Assembly (NCBI GenBank): GCA_032629725.1
Contig: JAFEVB010000027.1
Location: forward strand, 62,001-126,000
Direction: 5' to 3'
DNA length: 64,000 nucleotides
DNA from: Gremmenia infestans
Taxonomy: Eukaryota > Ascomycota > Leotiomycetes > Helotiales > Hamatocanthoscyphaceae
Below the pieces are notes generated by a model. That model saw only the letters and a program-made list of their open reading frames with translations. It did not search any database and was not told the origin of the DNA. Shown piece by piece: positions 12,501 to 23,859 of this stretch; position 1 is the first letter of the stretch, and the number at the start of each line of letters is the position of its first letter. The position numbers and the translations under genes are program-made.

Positions 12501-14639
12501 GGCGATATAATGTGCCAAGCTTTGATAGGTACAAGAAGCAAGACAGGATCAAATCGGATATCTCGTTCCGCCTGTTGAGAGTTCTAACAGGAATGGATAA
12601 ATGAAAAATATGCATGTTCGTGGCAGGGAATCCGCTTTTGATAGAAAATGTTTGCTCATTGTGACCGTAGATACCTCCGTCCTGTACAGATATCTTCAAG
12701 AAAAGAAGATAATGGACAGCGGTTTCGGAAGAATGAAACTTTGAGCAAGGCTTAGCCATGACATGCTTGGTTTGATATAATATGACTTGTCAATATCGGC
12801 ATCTCGGGCGGTTCTGCGATCGTCACCCGCTGAGGAGGTTGATCAAAGCTGACACCTTGACATGCCGGGATTAAATTTCACTTAGCAGGTCCTGTGTAAC
12901 ATCAGATCATAACCTTGTGAAAAAGAAACTCAACTGGGAGGGGTCAGAGATCTCAATCTCGACGACGTCAACTCTGACCTATGAGTGAGCTGAATGCAAG
13001 TCGATGCTGCACAACATATCGGCAGGGACTTCAGGGTTTGAGCCGCCCCACCCCCAAGGTTCTGGGTCATTGCACGACACTTTGCTTTTGGCGTCGTCGT
13101 CCATGTTCCTCGGGCTCTGCTCTAGGATCCGATGGGGAGAACGATGATACGAGAATCGTCTCCGTATCAGTGGGCCGAATGATGCAGCTGTGGCATGAGG
13201 GCTGGTCGCAGAACACAGAGGTGGTGACACTACTGGTATATTCGACTCTATTCTAGAGAATAAAATATATACTGGCCCACCAGGGCCCAGCAACTTGGAA
13301 GGTGGATACGACATGCACAGCATGCCCGAAGCCGAGAAGACTGCGCACTTGCAAGAGGTGACGAAGTTCTGTTGCCATCCGGAAGCAATTCTGGATTTGG
13401 AAGCTCGATTGTCGAAGATTTGGACACAAAAGCGTGGTGGAGGAGAAGGAAAGACTCCGAAAGAGGGGAAGCCCAGACTTTATTGGTCTGGAAAGGAAGG
13501 AAGGAAGGATCGAGAAGTCGAATAATTGGTTATTGCCTAAAAGGGGTAGTGCTTTGCCATAAGTGGACAGGATGTAGATAGACATAGAGAGGCAACAGGA
13601 GGGAAAGTCTAGCCGGGAGTGAGAAGAAAATCAATTGCTGTAACAATGAAACACAAGGCTATCTATCTATCGATGGGGATGATGCTTCATTTGTGCTGTA
13701 CTGTACAGTACAGCGGTAGCATACCCCTGACATCGAGGAAGCCACGAACAGCTAGCCACTCAGCCACTGAGCCACTGTGCCAGCCAGCACTGTTCACATG
13801 GTATAGCTGGGATAGATAGCTGGGATACAGTAGCTGGGCCAGGATGTGGTGATACTTGCAGCTGGACCCTCTCGCCCTGAACCGGCGGCGAAAATAGTGC
13901 CAATTGTGGGCACTCAAGAGTTTGGCTGCACCACAACTAGGTAGGCATTCGCTACTCTACCGAGACAAGCTCCTTTTTTCTGCTGGCCCCAGTTCCCCCT
14001 CCCCCTCCTATCCTCCACTCACATTTTCCATTTTCCATTTTCCAAGGACAGATGCAACCATGCACTTAAATAACTGACTGATACTTTTTTCTCCATTCTG
14101 CCCCTTCGCCGCACAGTACTCCAGGACTCAGATTACGCTGCATTCTAGATATACTGTACATATATATAAAGACCGAGCCTCGCCACACGCGGGGTTCTTG
14201 TCCTGTTGCCCATGGCCCTGTCCTCCCATCTTTTCGTCGTCTATCCAGAAAGTGCAAGCAGGAGTATATCCACCTGTGTCTTCGTCTCCGCCCTCGAATG
14301 AAGAAGCACACCATAGCACTTGCATTTGCAATCGGGAGTACTATGTGAATAGTCAAAGCGCCACATCCCCACTCAGGTGTTACTATATATCACTATCACT
14401 ATCCTCCATCCTCCTGAGGACTAGGATAGAGGGATCCGGGTCGTACTCCACTTCTCTTGTTGACGCGCATCGCGGTGCAGATTCAACCGCCGCCGCGCAT
14501 TAGGTGTAGGTACCGCGCTTTCTATTAACTATTAACTCACTCGAGATATAGCCGTCAGATTTTCGTTTCAACACAATCCTAAATCCCCCGTTTATATGTT
14601 TGGCGTTCCCTGCTAACATGGGATTGTAGCAACTGTAGG
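9558..14639. other. Gene-poor region of about 5 kb
   Basis: I could not support any protein or RNA gene here. Open frames are short and of unlikely composition. Visible items are a 20-bp perfect palindrome at 13695-13714, short GCCACT and AGCTGGGATA repeats at 13750-13840, a TTTTCCA run near 14024-14044, and a strong TATATATAAA element at 14161-14170 that could be the core promoter of the gene starting at 14640. A decayed mobile element cannot be excluded. Confidence 0.5.
13695..13714. repeat. Perfect 20-bp palindrome
   Basis: The sequence GCTGTACTGTACAGTACAGC equals its own reverse complement over all 20 bases, and the symmetry stops at both ends. It contains nested GTAC and TGTACA cores. 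It could be a protein-binding operator or a chance cruciform. It lies about 0.9 kb upstream of the nearest start codon. Confidence 0.8.
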
Positions 14640-15359
14640 ATGGCTTTCAATAACCACCACGCTGGCCCATCTTCGCACGGATTCCAAGCTTCGTCGTTCC
14701 CAAATTATGGCAGCCCCTCTAGTAACCACCACCGTGCGACAAACCCGTCTTTCGATATCATCGAATGGTACCCGCAATTCCAGAGTTGCCATAGATACTT
14801 CCTCGACGTCGCACAGCACACAATGCCCGTGCAGGCGCTCGCTGCCTTCATCAATATCCAACTGCCCTTCCAGAAACAAGCCTTCCCAGTAATATCGTCG
14901 GCCGCCTCATCTTCCCGCTCTGCAGGTCCTGAGCTAGGGGTGCATTTGCGACCCAATCCCTTCGCCAACCAACAGACGGCCTCTCAGCCCCAGGCTGTGT
15001 CTCTAATACCATACCTCCGGCGGCTTGTAGCCACGGGCCACGATTCGCCAGGAGTATTACATGGGTTCTTTGGCGACGATTGGCTTCGAGGCGTAGGCTC
15101 ACTACACGAAGTCGAAAGACGGAACTACCTCTTCGCCGCGAAGAGTGCAGACTGGATGAAAGTGAAGCAGGCATACGACATGTCGTCGGAAGAGACGGTG
15201 CCCTTCTTACGGCCATTGCAGAATGTGTCGGAGAAAGAAATACAAGCTGCAGAGTCCACTTGGAGCGAGTGGCTTGCAATGCAAGACTGGATGTTGGGAC
15301 CAAGAGCACCAGAGACAATGGGAAGGGATCCGCGAGTGAAGAGAGAGTCGCAGGACTAG
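14640..15359 (+). CDS. Conserved-looking hypothetical protein
   Basis: A single open frame of 239 residues. I do not recognise the family. The first 35 residues are rich in Asn, Ser, His and Pro and look disordered. A compact segment follows (FDIIEWYPQFQSCHRYFLDV, then QALAAFINIQLPFQ), with a Ser-rich linker. A second aromatic-rich block (SLIPYLRRLVATGHDSP, GFFGDDWLRGVG, RRNYLFAAKS) ends in a charged tail (KRESQD). There is no signal peptide or membrane segment. The ordered blocks with spaced Trp and Leu residues suggest a real folded protein. It lies upstream of, and on the same strand as, the Mediator subunit gene. Confidence 0.65.
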   Translation: MAFNNHHAGPSSHGFQASSFPNYGSPSSNHHRATNPSFDIIEWYPQFQSCHRYFLDVAQHTMPVQALAAFINIQLPFQKQAFPVISSAASSSRSAGPELGVHLRPNPFANQQTASQPQAVSLIPYLRRLVATGHDSPGVLHGFFGDDWLRGVGSLHEVERRNYLFAAKSADWMKVKQAYDMSSEETVPFLRPLQNVSEKEIQAAESTWSEWLAMQDWMLGPRAPETMGRDPRVKRESQD

Positions 15360-15813
15360 GACTAGGACTAACACCTGATAGAACACACTTGGGAATGTGA
15401 TATAGCTAAGACTTCTGTGGAATGTGGGATGAATTATGATTATTTGAATAGTAGCATTTGGCGGGCTCTGCTGAATGGGGATAACAGAACCTCTTCAGCT
15501 AGAATAATATGAATGCAGCTGAAGTTTCGTTTCATATTAAATAATTGTTATTGTTATACTTGTAGCTTGTTGCTATCACTCCAGGTATCCAATCAGCGTC
15601 CAATGTATCACAGGGCTGAACGGTGAGGCTGTGACTTTCGCTTCCCGTCATCACATCAGTCACATCACATCAACCATCCGATCATACAGTATCACAATGC
15701 TCTAACCTCCACTCCGCAATTCGACTACTTACCTTTTGGAGTTCGACCCACCACCATGTAATATTATACTCTGCGACAATCGTTACACTAGTATATTGCC
15801 ATTGATCACAACA
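15360..15813. other. Intergenic region upstream of the Mediator gene
   Basis: This holds the 3' end of the upstream gene and the promoter of the Mediator subunit gene. I see no further feature. An in-frame upstream ATG at 15736 exists, but the ATG at 15814 gives the more natural N-terminus. Confidence 0.5.
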
Positions 15814-18800
15814 ATGTTTGCCCCAGCCAGCTGGCAAACCTTCCTCGACCACAGCCTCGCGACGCGCCTTGACCCCGAGACCTTCGAATGCTACGTCCAA
15901 ATCCTCTCATCAAAGCAATCTCTTCCGCCATCCCCAATCAGCGACATCTTCCTTCGTCCCACCGAAACCAACACCTCCAGCCTCGATCCCCGCATCCCCC
16001 GCTATGTGCAGATCCTTCTCTCGCTGGAGCTAGTCACCGTGCCGAGTCTATTAAGGGCACTGTTGAGGTATTCGAGCAGCAAGGTTGTACAAGAGCAGGA
16101 CAATGAATCACAAGAGGAGGAGAAGAAGAAGGTGCTGAGATGGAGCAATTCTACAGCATCAGAAGAAACGCTTTTCTACCGTCTCGCGAGAACGATATCC
16201 TCAGCAGCAGCACCGCGCATGATGCAAGAAGCCGTTGAGCTTATTCGCGTCTGCATACAATGGATGGAAACAGAGCTGGCAGCTAGTAATGCCGCCCAAG
16301 GCTTGCTAGAGCCTGGCAGAACGGAGGAGATGAATGCGCATACTATGGCGCTTGGAACACTGGTTGTTGCGGCTGTGGAAAATTCGCAAGTCATCAATGT
16401 ACTAGGCAAAGCGAGCGCGCCGAAAGGCATGGGCAAGGAGCTTTCAAAGACACTGGGAGCTTTTGTCCCGCTGTTGCTCCATACGAGTCCGCAGAGTGCG
16501 GCAAGGTTGGAACTATTTAGGACGCAGACGCTGGTAGCTGTGGAGCCGGTGGATAGGAAGGATGTAGAGGCCAATAAAGAAATTGACGAGCTGCTGGACG
16601 AGGGCATGGGGATTGACAGTATGGTGGTGGTACCGTTGCCGAGTATGAACTCGAGAGCAGGCCTCTATGTTTATTTGAGTTCTTTGGTAGGCGTGAGGGA
16701 ACTTTTGACCTGGAATATATATACTAATTGCCACACAGCTAGTCGCGCGACCTTTAATAGATGATGATGCTATATTTCAACATCTAAATAACAGATATCA
16801 GGTAAGACTTTACGCTCTCATCCCAAATACACTGCTCACACCTTCAGGGCGATATCCAACAAACAATAATTGATCTCATACTTGCTTCTTTCGACATTTT
16901 AGCAAATGCTACTGTCCGAAATGAACGAGTTCAAGCTACTACAATACTTCGCTCATTTCTTATTAACAAAATCCCATTACTCCTCACTACACTTTCTTCG
17001 TCCCTCTTTCCACCTCTGACCTCGGAATACTGTATCACGGAGGCCCTAAGCCATGTGGATACGAATGCGTTTCCCACGCTTTCAAATATGTTCGATGAGT
17101 CGAGTACCAATAACATGTTCTCAGACTCGGTGCGGCAAGACTTCTGCTTTTCTTGCTGCTTACATGACTTGATAGCGGAATCGAGTATTGAAGCTCTGCT
17201 TGGTGATATTCCGATGCAGAGTTTGCCGGCTGGTGGACGGTATGTGAAAGAGGATTTGGTTCAACAATGTCTGTCAGATCCGGAGCGTGCTGAGGGGCTA
17301 ATTGATGAGCTGGAACATATGGACGGGAATGTGGGTGCTATTAGCCAGGCGATCACAGAGGTGATTGGGAGATTATGCACGAATAAGGAGACCATGTCCT
17401 TGAAGGGTCTTTGCAACCAGCTGGCCCGGAAACCTTCGTCCCTAGATGTTATGCTTCTCTTCGACAAGGTAACTACTATTCTGCAACCGATATGCGATCT
17501 ACTTGATAATTGGCGGTACGATGACGATCAAGGGGAATACCAACCCGTCTATGAAGAATTCGGGTCGATCCTTCTCCTGGTGCTGTCATTTACACATCGA
17601 TATAATTTATCGACAGTCGATCTAGGTGTTAGGGCTACAGACTCGTTTGTTGTGAAGCTTCTCAACCAAGGCCACCTTAGCCGCGCCATGGATGAGTTGA
17701 CCGAGCAAGAACAGAACCAGCTGGATGGATGGATCAGAGGGCTTTTTGATAATGAAAGCGGTGGTCTTGGAGATGAACTAATGTCTTCCTGTCCACCTCA
17801 AGACTTCTACCTCCACGTCCCCACCCTCTTCCATCACATCGTCCTGGCCTGCTCAACCAAAAACCTCTCTGATGAAGGCCTTAAAGGCGGCCTCGAATAT
17901 CTTGTCGACACCTTTCTTCTCCCATCCCTTATCCCCGGCATAACTTGGCTCTCCGCCCACCTCTGGGAATCCCGCGGCGATGCCAACGCCGTTCTTCAAA
18001 TCCTCTCCGCACTCATAACAAACCCTGCTTCTATTTCTAATAACACTGAAGCTTCGCAAATGCTCAACAGCATCCTCAACATCATCGCCAAGAACCTCGA
18101 GCACAGCCTTCGTTGGTTCCAACGCGCCGAGCCTTCCCGTCAAGACGTTGAACCCCTTTCGCGAGCTCTGCGCGGGAATTTAGGCTGGGAACGCAGAGGC
18201 GCGTCTGAACACACGGAACTAGAAATATGGACGAGCACTCAAGGCGGTGGCCTCGCAATGGCCGTAAAACAAACCATTCAAAACCTCGTGCAATGGGGCT
18301 TAAATCCAGGCATAAACATCAACCCAGCAAACTACACGCACCGCCTCATCCTCGTCTCTCTCAGAATCCTAGGCGCCAAACGTCTCCTAAGCACCATCAT
18401 CGAGGAAGTAAAATCGCAAACCGAGGCCGGCAATGGAAGCGTGATTATCGACGTCGCTGCAGCCCTAATCTGCGCTCCTGAGGCTGGGAGTTGGGATAAT
18501 GCGGGCCTAGATGGGATGGGGCAGCCGCTGCAACGGCGCTTGAATTTGAGGGAGGCGCTGAAGAATGAGGCGGAGAATGCTCCGAGGGTGAGTAAGACTG
18601 ATGCGGTGCACGCGGAGAATGTGGTTAGGTTGTATAGGAAAGTGGAAGCGCAGCTCGTGATGCCAATGCGGCAGCAGACGCTCATGCCGCACGATGCGCT
18701 CGGGGATCTGGACCAGGCGCTTGATTCGGGGGCCCTTGATGTCGATGGTGCCATGGCGAATGTTGGGCTAGGTGGAGATGGGTTAGGGAACGGATTGGGT

Positions 18801-18917
18801 GATGGTTTGGGAGGCGAGAGTGATCTGATGAGTGGGCTTATGGGAGATGGACACAGTGGGGGGCTTTTGGATAGTTTTGGAACGGGCGGGGATATGGGCG
18901 ATGGAATGGGCTTTTGA
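15814..18917 (+). CDS. Mediator complex subunit 5 (Nut1/Med5)
   Basis: Three exons: 15814-16686, 16739-16801 and 16848-18917, giving 1001 residues. All introns are in phase 0, about 50 bp long, with GTAGGC/GTAAGA donors. The start MFAPASWQTFLDHSL and the long alpha-helical, Leu-rich body match fungal Med5, a tail-module subunit of Mediator that links activators to RNA polymerase II in the nucleus. Typical blocks are the central DNWRYDDDQGEYQPVYEEFGSILLL region and FLLPSLIPGITWLSAHLWES. The C-terminus is a low-complexity tail of Gly, Asp, Leu and Met (about residues 915-1001), also common in filamentous fungal homologues. The 21-residue middle exon keeps the frame. I see no sign of damage. Confidence 0.88.
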
Positions 18918-19592
18918 GGGGCCTTTCACGGAGTATGAAAGGTAGAATGTTCAAAATGCAGTACTTCCTAGGCTCTAGAATTTACAGGAACTTTGTAGTA
19001 TAGTATATGCAAGTGGCTCTTCGACAAGACTCCGGATTAAACACTTTAGTCTGAAAGGTATATACGAACATCCTTTCCAAGGACAACTCGGAGCCGGCCA
19101 TATGTTTTGCTCTGTAATGGTCTTTCCTTGTTCCCTCTAGCGTCTTTGCTGGTAAATCGTCCCAGTCCCAGCCGCCAGATGTGTACCCCTCATCCTAATC
19201 ATCCGAAATGCTCAAGGGACGAGTTTGTGGTGGTCTGGAAGACCTGCTTAGTCATGTCTAGGTATTGACAATCAAGGCTATTACTATTACGACTAATTGT
19301 ACCTTAAAAAGTACTCCCACTTTCCTTGGATCATCACAAACTGTTAGTAAAACAGCTCTAGTGATTTTTCGAATATAGAATTTGGTTCGTAATCATAATC
19401 TATTCTCACTTCTTGTCAAATATACTACATTACTATGCTGTAAGATCGCGTCGGGAGCGGGTTTTCGTTCACATCCGTGTCCGATACTGCGTTGGGATGA
19501 CCTCAGATTCCACCAGATTACAACTTACAAAAGTATAGTGAAGGCCAAAGGACAATCATAATTTTACGAAGCCAGCTTGACTGTCTTCCACA
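18918..19592. other. Intergenic region
   Basis: An AT-rich spacer between Mediator subunit 5 and the gluconokinase-like gene on the same strand. I see no feature in it. Confidence 0.5.
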
Positions 19593-20519
19593 ATGTCCGA
19601 CTACCCAACGCGACCACAGACGCCCCAGGCAATGCTTCATCGTCTACCTGATAAGCCTGACCACCCCACATCCGAGGTGAACACGAAACCGTCAAAATAC
19701 ATAATCCTCATCATAGCTTCAACCGCAGTAGCAGGCAAAGTGCAAATAGCCAAATCGGTATCCAGTGCTTTATCCTGCCCCCTCTTCCAAGGCGACAGCT
19801 TGCATGAAACCAGTGCCAAAGCTGCTAGTCTGGGAGCGTCGAGACGATTTGCAGGCGCAGATGCTCCTAAGGAGAATGCCACATCTGCATCTGGCGCAAA
19901 CGAAGCACGTTACCAGCGCATGTGGCTCTCGAAGATGACGAGGACCGGTCTCCTCTTCCCAGATGAATCTCGGTCGGCCACCTCGGGGTTCGCGGGCTTC
20001 GGTGGAGCATCATCGTCGACCTCGACGAGCCGGCGGGGCTCCAGCAGTTCTATCGCATCGGAACTCTCAGATACAGCTGTCTCGACATCAAGCATCGCGA
20101 GTAGCATCATGTCCTCCGCTCCACCTACCACAAAGTATATCAACAAGCCTCCCGTGGTCGCCCTCTCCGAGGACGAGAAACTGCGCAAGGCGAACCCCGC
20201 TTTGATAGTTGTCACTCATCCTGAACTGGAGCAGTGGCACAAGGACTCCATTATGAAGGCTGTGGGCGAATATAGCATCGGCGTTATTTATGTCCCGTTG
20301 CACGAGGATGAGAATGGGGATGAGGAGCTGCCTGTGTTGAAGCCCTTGGATCCGAGGACCATGACATCTTTTGCGGCACTTGGCTCTTTCGGTGCTCCAC
20401 GAACGGCTGTCGGTGCAAGCTTGGATGAGCAAATTGTGTTGAGAGTCAATGTTGGAGGAAATATTGAGGAAATCACAGAGGATATCGTTGAGGGTGTCCG
20501 AGAGATTATGAGCGCCTAA
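19593..20519 (+). CDS. Gluconokinase-like P-loop protein with degenerate Walker A
   Basis: A single exon of 308 residues. After a disordered N-terminus, KYIILIIASTAVAGKVQIAKSV (about residues 35-56) sits where a Walker A loop belongs, but reads AVAGKVQ instead of GxxxxGK(S/T). It is followed by CPLFQGDSLHETSAKAASLG. This resembles the substrate loop of gluconate/shikimate-type kinases, which typically carry a GDxxH motif and a following Lys. RYQRMWLSKMTRTGLLFPDESR comes next. A Ser-rich insert (about residues 130-175) separates this from a second half with ALIVVTHPELEQWHKDSI and a tail VLRVNVGGNIEEITEDIVEGV, typical of the last helix of such kinases. I infer a kinase fold that may bind nucleotide poorly, perhaps a pseudokinase. 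The substrate is unknown. It is convergent with the next gene, 146 bp away. Confidence 0.6.
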   Translation: MSDYPTRPQTPQAMLHRLPDKPDHPTSEVNTKPSKYIILIIASTAVAGKVQIAKSVSSALSCPLFQGDSLHETSAKAASLGASRRFAGADAPKENATSASGANEARYQRMWLSKMTRTGLLFPDESRSATSGFAGFGGASSSTSTSRRGSSSSIASELSDTAVSTSSIASSIMSSAPPTTKYINKPPVVALSEDEKLRKANPALIVVTHPELEQWHKDSIMKAVGEYSIGVIYVPLHEDENGDEELPVLKPLDPRTMTSFAALGSFGAPRTAVGASLDEQIVLRVNVGGNIEEITEDIVEGVREIMSA

Positions 20520-20665
20520 AATCAGGGATCTCTTATTTCACCTAAGCAAAGCGGCGATACCTACGAGTTGTATGTAAAGCAAGGCCCTGATGTTATATTT
20601 CAGGCTACAGATATACTACCCTAATTTCCTACTTCAACCCCAAATTACATGCCTACCTCATTTCC

Positions 20666-21639
20666 TTAGTCAACCTCATTTGTATTGCTTTCTGCCTCGA
20701 GCAGCTGAGCCAACTTGGTCGTCAACAGCTCATACGCCACGTGTATTTCCGAGAGTTTGCCAACATCCCTTCTCAAGCCCTTGTTCGATTTATCAGAGCT
20801 ATTCAGATAGTGCAAAACTTGCTCTGTGAAGACGCTGACTTGTTGTTGATAATCCTCGACGGCCCTGACAGCGTCTTCCCGTGCCAGTGTCAGGCCAGAT
20901 TTCTGCACAACTTGGCCCATCTTGGCCGGACAATTATTCTTAGCTCTCACCACCCCCGACGCGTCCTTAATCACGTTAAAGAAAGGAATATATGGCACCA
21001 AATCATTCAAATCCAACCCACCAGCAGCGACCTCCCAATCACCCCCCCTGATCTTCTCCCCCGTCTTCCCAATCAACACCTCCAAAGCCACCACCGCTTC
21101 ATGTCTAAGCAGTGCCAAACTCGGAATCTGAATCTCCTTGTATCCTACAGGCGTATCTGGACCCTGCACAGCTACACCCTCCACATAGCGTATCTCGGAC
21201 GCCAAGCTCTCCTTTACATATCTCTCGAGCAGCTGGATCGATTTCAGTGCATCGCGTCGTAGATCCATGGCGATGTCTCCCGGCCAGATATGAAGTATCT
21301 GGGAGAGGTCGCGGAGCCCGGCATTGCGTTTTAGTGGCGAGATGTTCTCGACGATTGAGCCTTGGAGGAAGACGGCGACGACGTAGGCGTTTAGACTATT
21401 ATGGAAAGGGGAAGTCAGATCAGGAAGGAGATGCGAAAGGTAGGCTTGGAGGTGGAGGTTGAAATCACTTACAGAGAGGTGTGCTTGTGGCTACGTTGCG
21501 TGTACGCGGTGTTCACACTTGCAGTGTCGATAAACTGCAGGATAATATCGGGGAGGCACCCCAGAGGTTTCTCGATAGTTGAAGGAGGTTGCATCCTGCT
21601 AATCGAGGGTTTGTTCGATTCTTGCTTTGGAGGTGGCAT
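20666..21639 (-). CDS. Hypothetical cytosolic or nuclear protein, helical
   Basis: Two exons, 21473-21639 and 20666-21395, giving 298 residues. The intron starts GTAAGT and ends ATAG in phase 2, joining TSL to LNAYVVAVFLQGS. I chose the ATG giving MPPPKQ. An in-frame ATG 29 codons upstream (21726) is also possible. I do not recognise the family. The sequence looks helical, with blocks such as ENISPLKRNAGLRDLSQIL, a central LRHEAVVALEVLIGK, and a C-terminal heptad-like stretch ending LLTTKLAQLLEAE. No signal peptide or clear membrane helix is visible. The regular amphipathic pattern and good intron signals support a real gene. Confidence 0.65.
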
Positions 21640-22743
21640 TATGAAATGTGAGGAGATGATGTCGATCGGAAGTGGTTGTAAGGTGGACGGGCTATGACAC
21701 TTAATATACTGCGCAAGCGCTGTCAATTGTAGGTAAGTTTATGCCTTGATTCATGGGACTTGGTGACTCAAAAGTAGTAGTTGTGCTGCTCAGTCACATA
21801 AATTCACCAGGTGTGCCATACAAGAGCATCATTGACTCGAAATGAATGTCTAGTTGTAGGATGTCTTGAAATTAACCGAGCTCGGAAAGGGGGGGTGGAT
21901 TGAAAGTAGGCGAGCTTACTCGAACTAGATCTATACTTTGCTTGAAAGCGCCGGTGGCATATGATGGAACTAGTTTGTCTCCCAACAGATCTCAGAGGAG
22001 ATATGGGAAATTTGGTGTAGGGTTGTTTTGCCGATTATATATTCTCTGGACGTCTTATGTTTCTTAATTACTTGTACATTCCAACCGATTTCTTAACCAC
22101 TTTCCTTCACTATTCCAGTATGAGGTATACACTTTAGTACTTTACATAGTCTTCATGTCGAACTTCAGATAACTTCTCCCTTCGTCTCGGATATGCCCTC
22201 GTAAGATTTAACCTTTGATTAATCCTTAGACAGAACGGGGTCCAGCTTGACAAGATCCTAGAATCTCTTTTATGACGGGGAAGTGAGCTGATGATTATAG
22301 CTTGCCACGGATTATGGTTTAATGTCAGCTTGTTGTTACCCTGGCCAAGAGCAAGACGTCCAATCAGCTCGACGAAGGTTTCGGATATTGAGGTTGTAAG
22401 TCTTACTCAAAGGTCTGAATTAGCTACTGAGCTCTCTGAATATTAGACTTTTTTTGACTAAACACCTAAAAGTTGCTACTATACCGCCAATGATTATTTA
22501 ATACTGATAATCTTATAGTCTATTTCCCTTGTATTAGTAAGCTGTAATAATATGTTGATAAAACGGTGGCACCTTCGGCCTATTGGCCCACATCATAAGG
22601 CGTGATTTTCCCGCAGTTGTCGTTATCACCAACATAACAAAGCTTTATAAATCAATTAATAAAATGCCTTTCCTTGACATTTACTTTGCTTCTTCTCGGA
22701 AAAAGCCTTCAATATACAGAAAACTTGCCAGAAATCATTCATC
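21640..22743. other. AT-rich intergenic region
   Basis: About 1.1 kb between divergently transcribed genes. It has high AT content, especially 22440-22660. I see no gene. It would contain the promoter of the sulfonate monooxygenase gene. Confidence 0.5.
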
Positions 22744-23859
22744 ATGCCTACAGAATTTATTAGCGTCACATTCCCAAACGCATCCACGGAACTTGTCCCA
22801 ATTCCCGATGCAGGGATCGACCCTGATTACCTCACCCGCTACGCTAGATCACTTGACGACTATGAGTTCAACTACACGCTCGTACCTTATGGCTCATCCT
22901 CATATGACCCTTTCACAATCGGCGCAACCATCGCTGCCGTGACCAAGAACATCAAAGTCATCATTGCGCTTAGACCAAACACACTTCCTCCAACTGTTGC
23001 CGCAAAAGCTTTGGCAACACTTGACCAACTTAGTCGAGGCCGAGCTGTTGTACATTTCATCGCCGGCGGCAGCGATGCCGAGCAGGCGAAAGAGGGCGAT
23101 TTTTTGAACAAAGAAGAGCGTTACGGGAGGCTCGAAGAATATATCAAGATTCTTCGCCGAGCATGGCAATCCACCGATCCATTCGACTGGGATGAAAAGT
23201 ACTTCCAGTTCAAGCAGTTCAGCAACCAGGTCCGTCCTGTCAATGGCACCATTCCCGTATCGGTTGGCGGGTCGTCCGACGAAGCATATCGTATCGGTGG
23301 CTCACTTGCCGATATTTTTGGACTCTGGGGAGAACCTCTAAAGGAAACCAAAGAGCAAATCGATCGCATTTACGCGGAGGCCAAGAAAGCAGGTCGAGCG
23401 GATAACGACCGCCCACGAATCTGGGTGACGTTCCGTCCTATTGTCGCGGAAACGGAAGAGTTGGCGTGGGCAAAAGCCCACCGTACTTTGGATGCTCTGA
23501 AAGGGGGAAAGCCAACGAATGGAGTGGCCAAGACACCAACAGATACCCCCGAGAAAGTTGTTCCGCAGCCGCAAAATGTAGGCTCCCAACGCTTGCTTGA
23601 GATCGCTTCTCGGGGCGAGGTCCAAGATCGGGCTCTTTGGTATCCTACTGTTACCGCGACCAATGCCCGTGGCGCATCCACTGCTCTGGTTGGATCTCCA
23701 CAGACGATTGCGGACTCGATTCTTGATTATGTTGATCTTGGAGCAGAATTGATATCGATTCGAGGTTACGATAACTTGAATGATGCAATTGATTATGGAC
23801 GTTATGTGCTGCCAAAGGTGCGGGAAGTATTGAAGGGCCGGGAAAGTCACTCAAAGTGA
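22744..23859 (+). CDS. FMNH2-dependent alkanesulfonate monooxygenase (SsuD-like)
   Basis: A single exon of 371 residues, close to the length of bacterial SsuD (about 380). It has the bacterial-luciferase-like TIM-barrel pattern: FTIGATIAAVTKNIKVIIALRP, then the TLDQLSRGRAVVHFIAGGSDAEQAKEGDF block that is highly characteristic of SsuD. EEYIKILRRAWQ, PVSVGGSSDEAYRIGGSLADIFGLWGEP and a C-terminal LGAELISIRGYDNLNDAIDYGRYVLPKV follow. Such enzymes use reduced flavin and O2 to release sulfite from alkanesulfonates as a sulfur source under sulfate limitation. They need a separate flavin reductase, which I do not see nearby. The bacterial family, lack of introns and isolated position suggest ancient horizontal acquisition. 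Confidence 0.88.
   Translation: MPTEFISVTFPNASTELVPIPDAGIDPDYLTRYARSLDDYEFNYTLVPYGSSSYDPFTIGATIAAVTKNIKVIIALRPNTLPPTVAAKALATLDQLSRGRAVVHFIAGGSDAEQAKEGDFLNKEERYGRLEEYIKILRRAWQSTDPFDWDEKYFQFKQFSNQVRPVNGTIPVSVGGSSDEAYRIGGSLADIFGLWGEPLKETKEQIDRIYAEAKKAGRADNDRPRIWVTFRPIVAETEELAWAKAHRTLDALKGGKPTNGVAKTPTDTPEKVVPQPQNVGSQRLLEIASRGEVQDRALWYPTVTATNARGASTALVGSPQTIADSILDYVDLGAELISIRGYDNLNDAIDYGRYVLPKVREVLKGRESHSK

Noticed and set aside
13000..13060. Possible tRNA B-box-like GGGTTTGAGCC
   Set aside because: No matching A box or cloverleaf stems could be formed around it.
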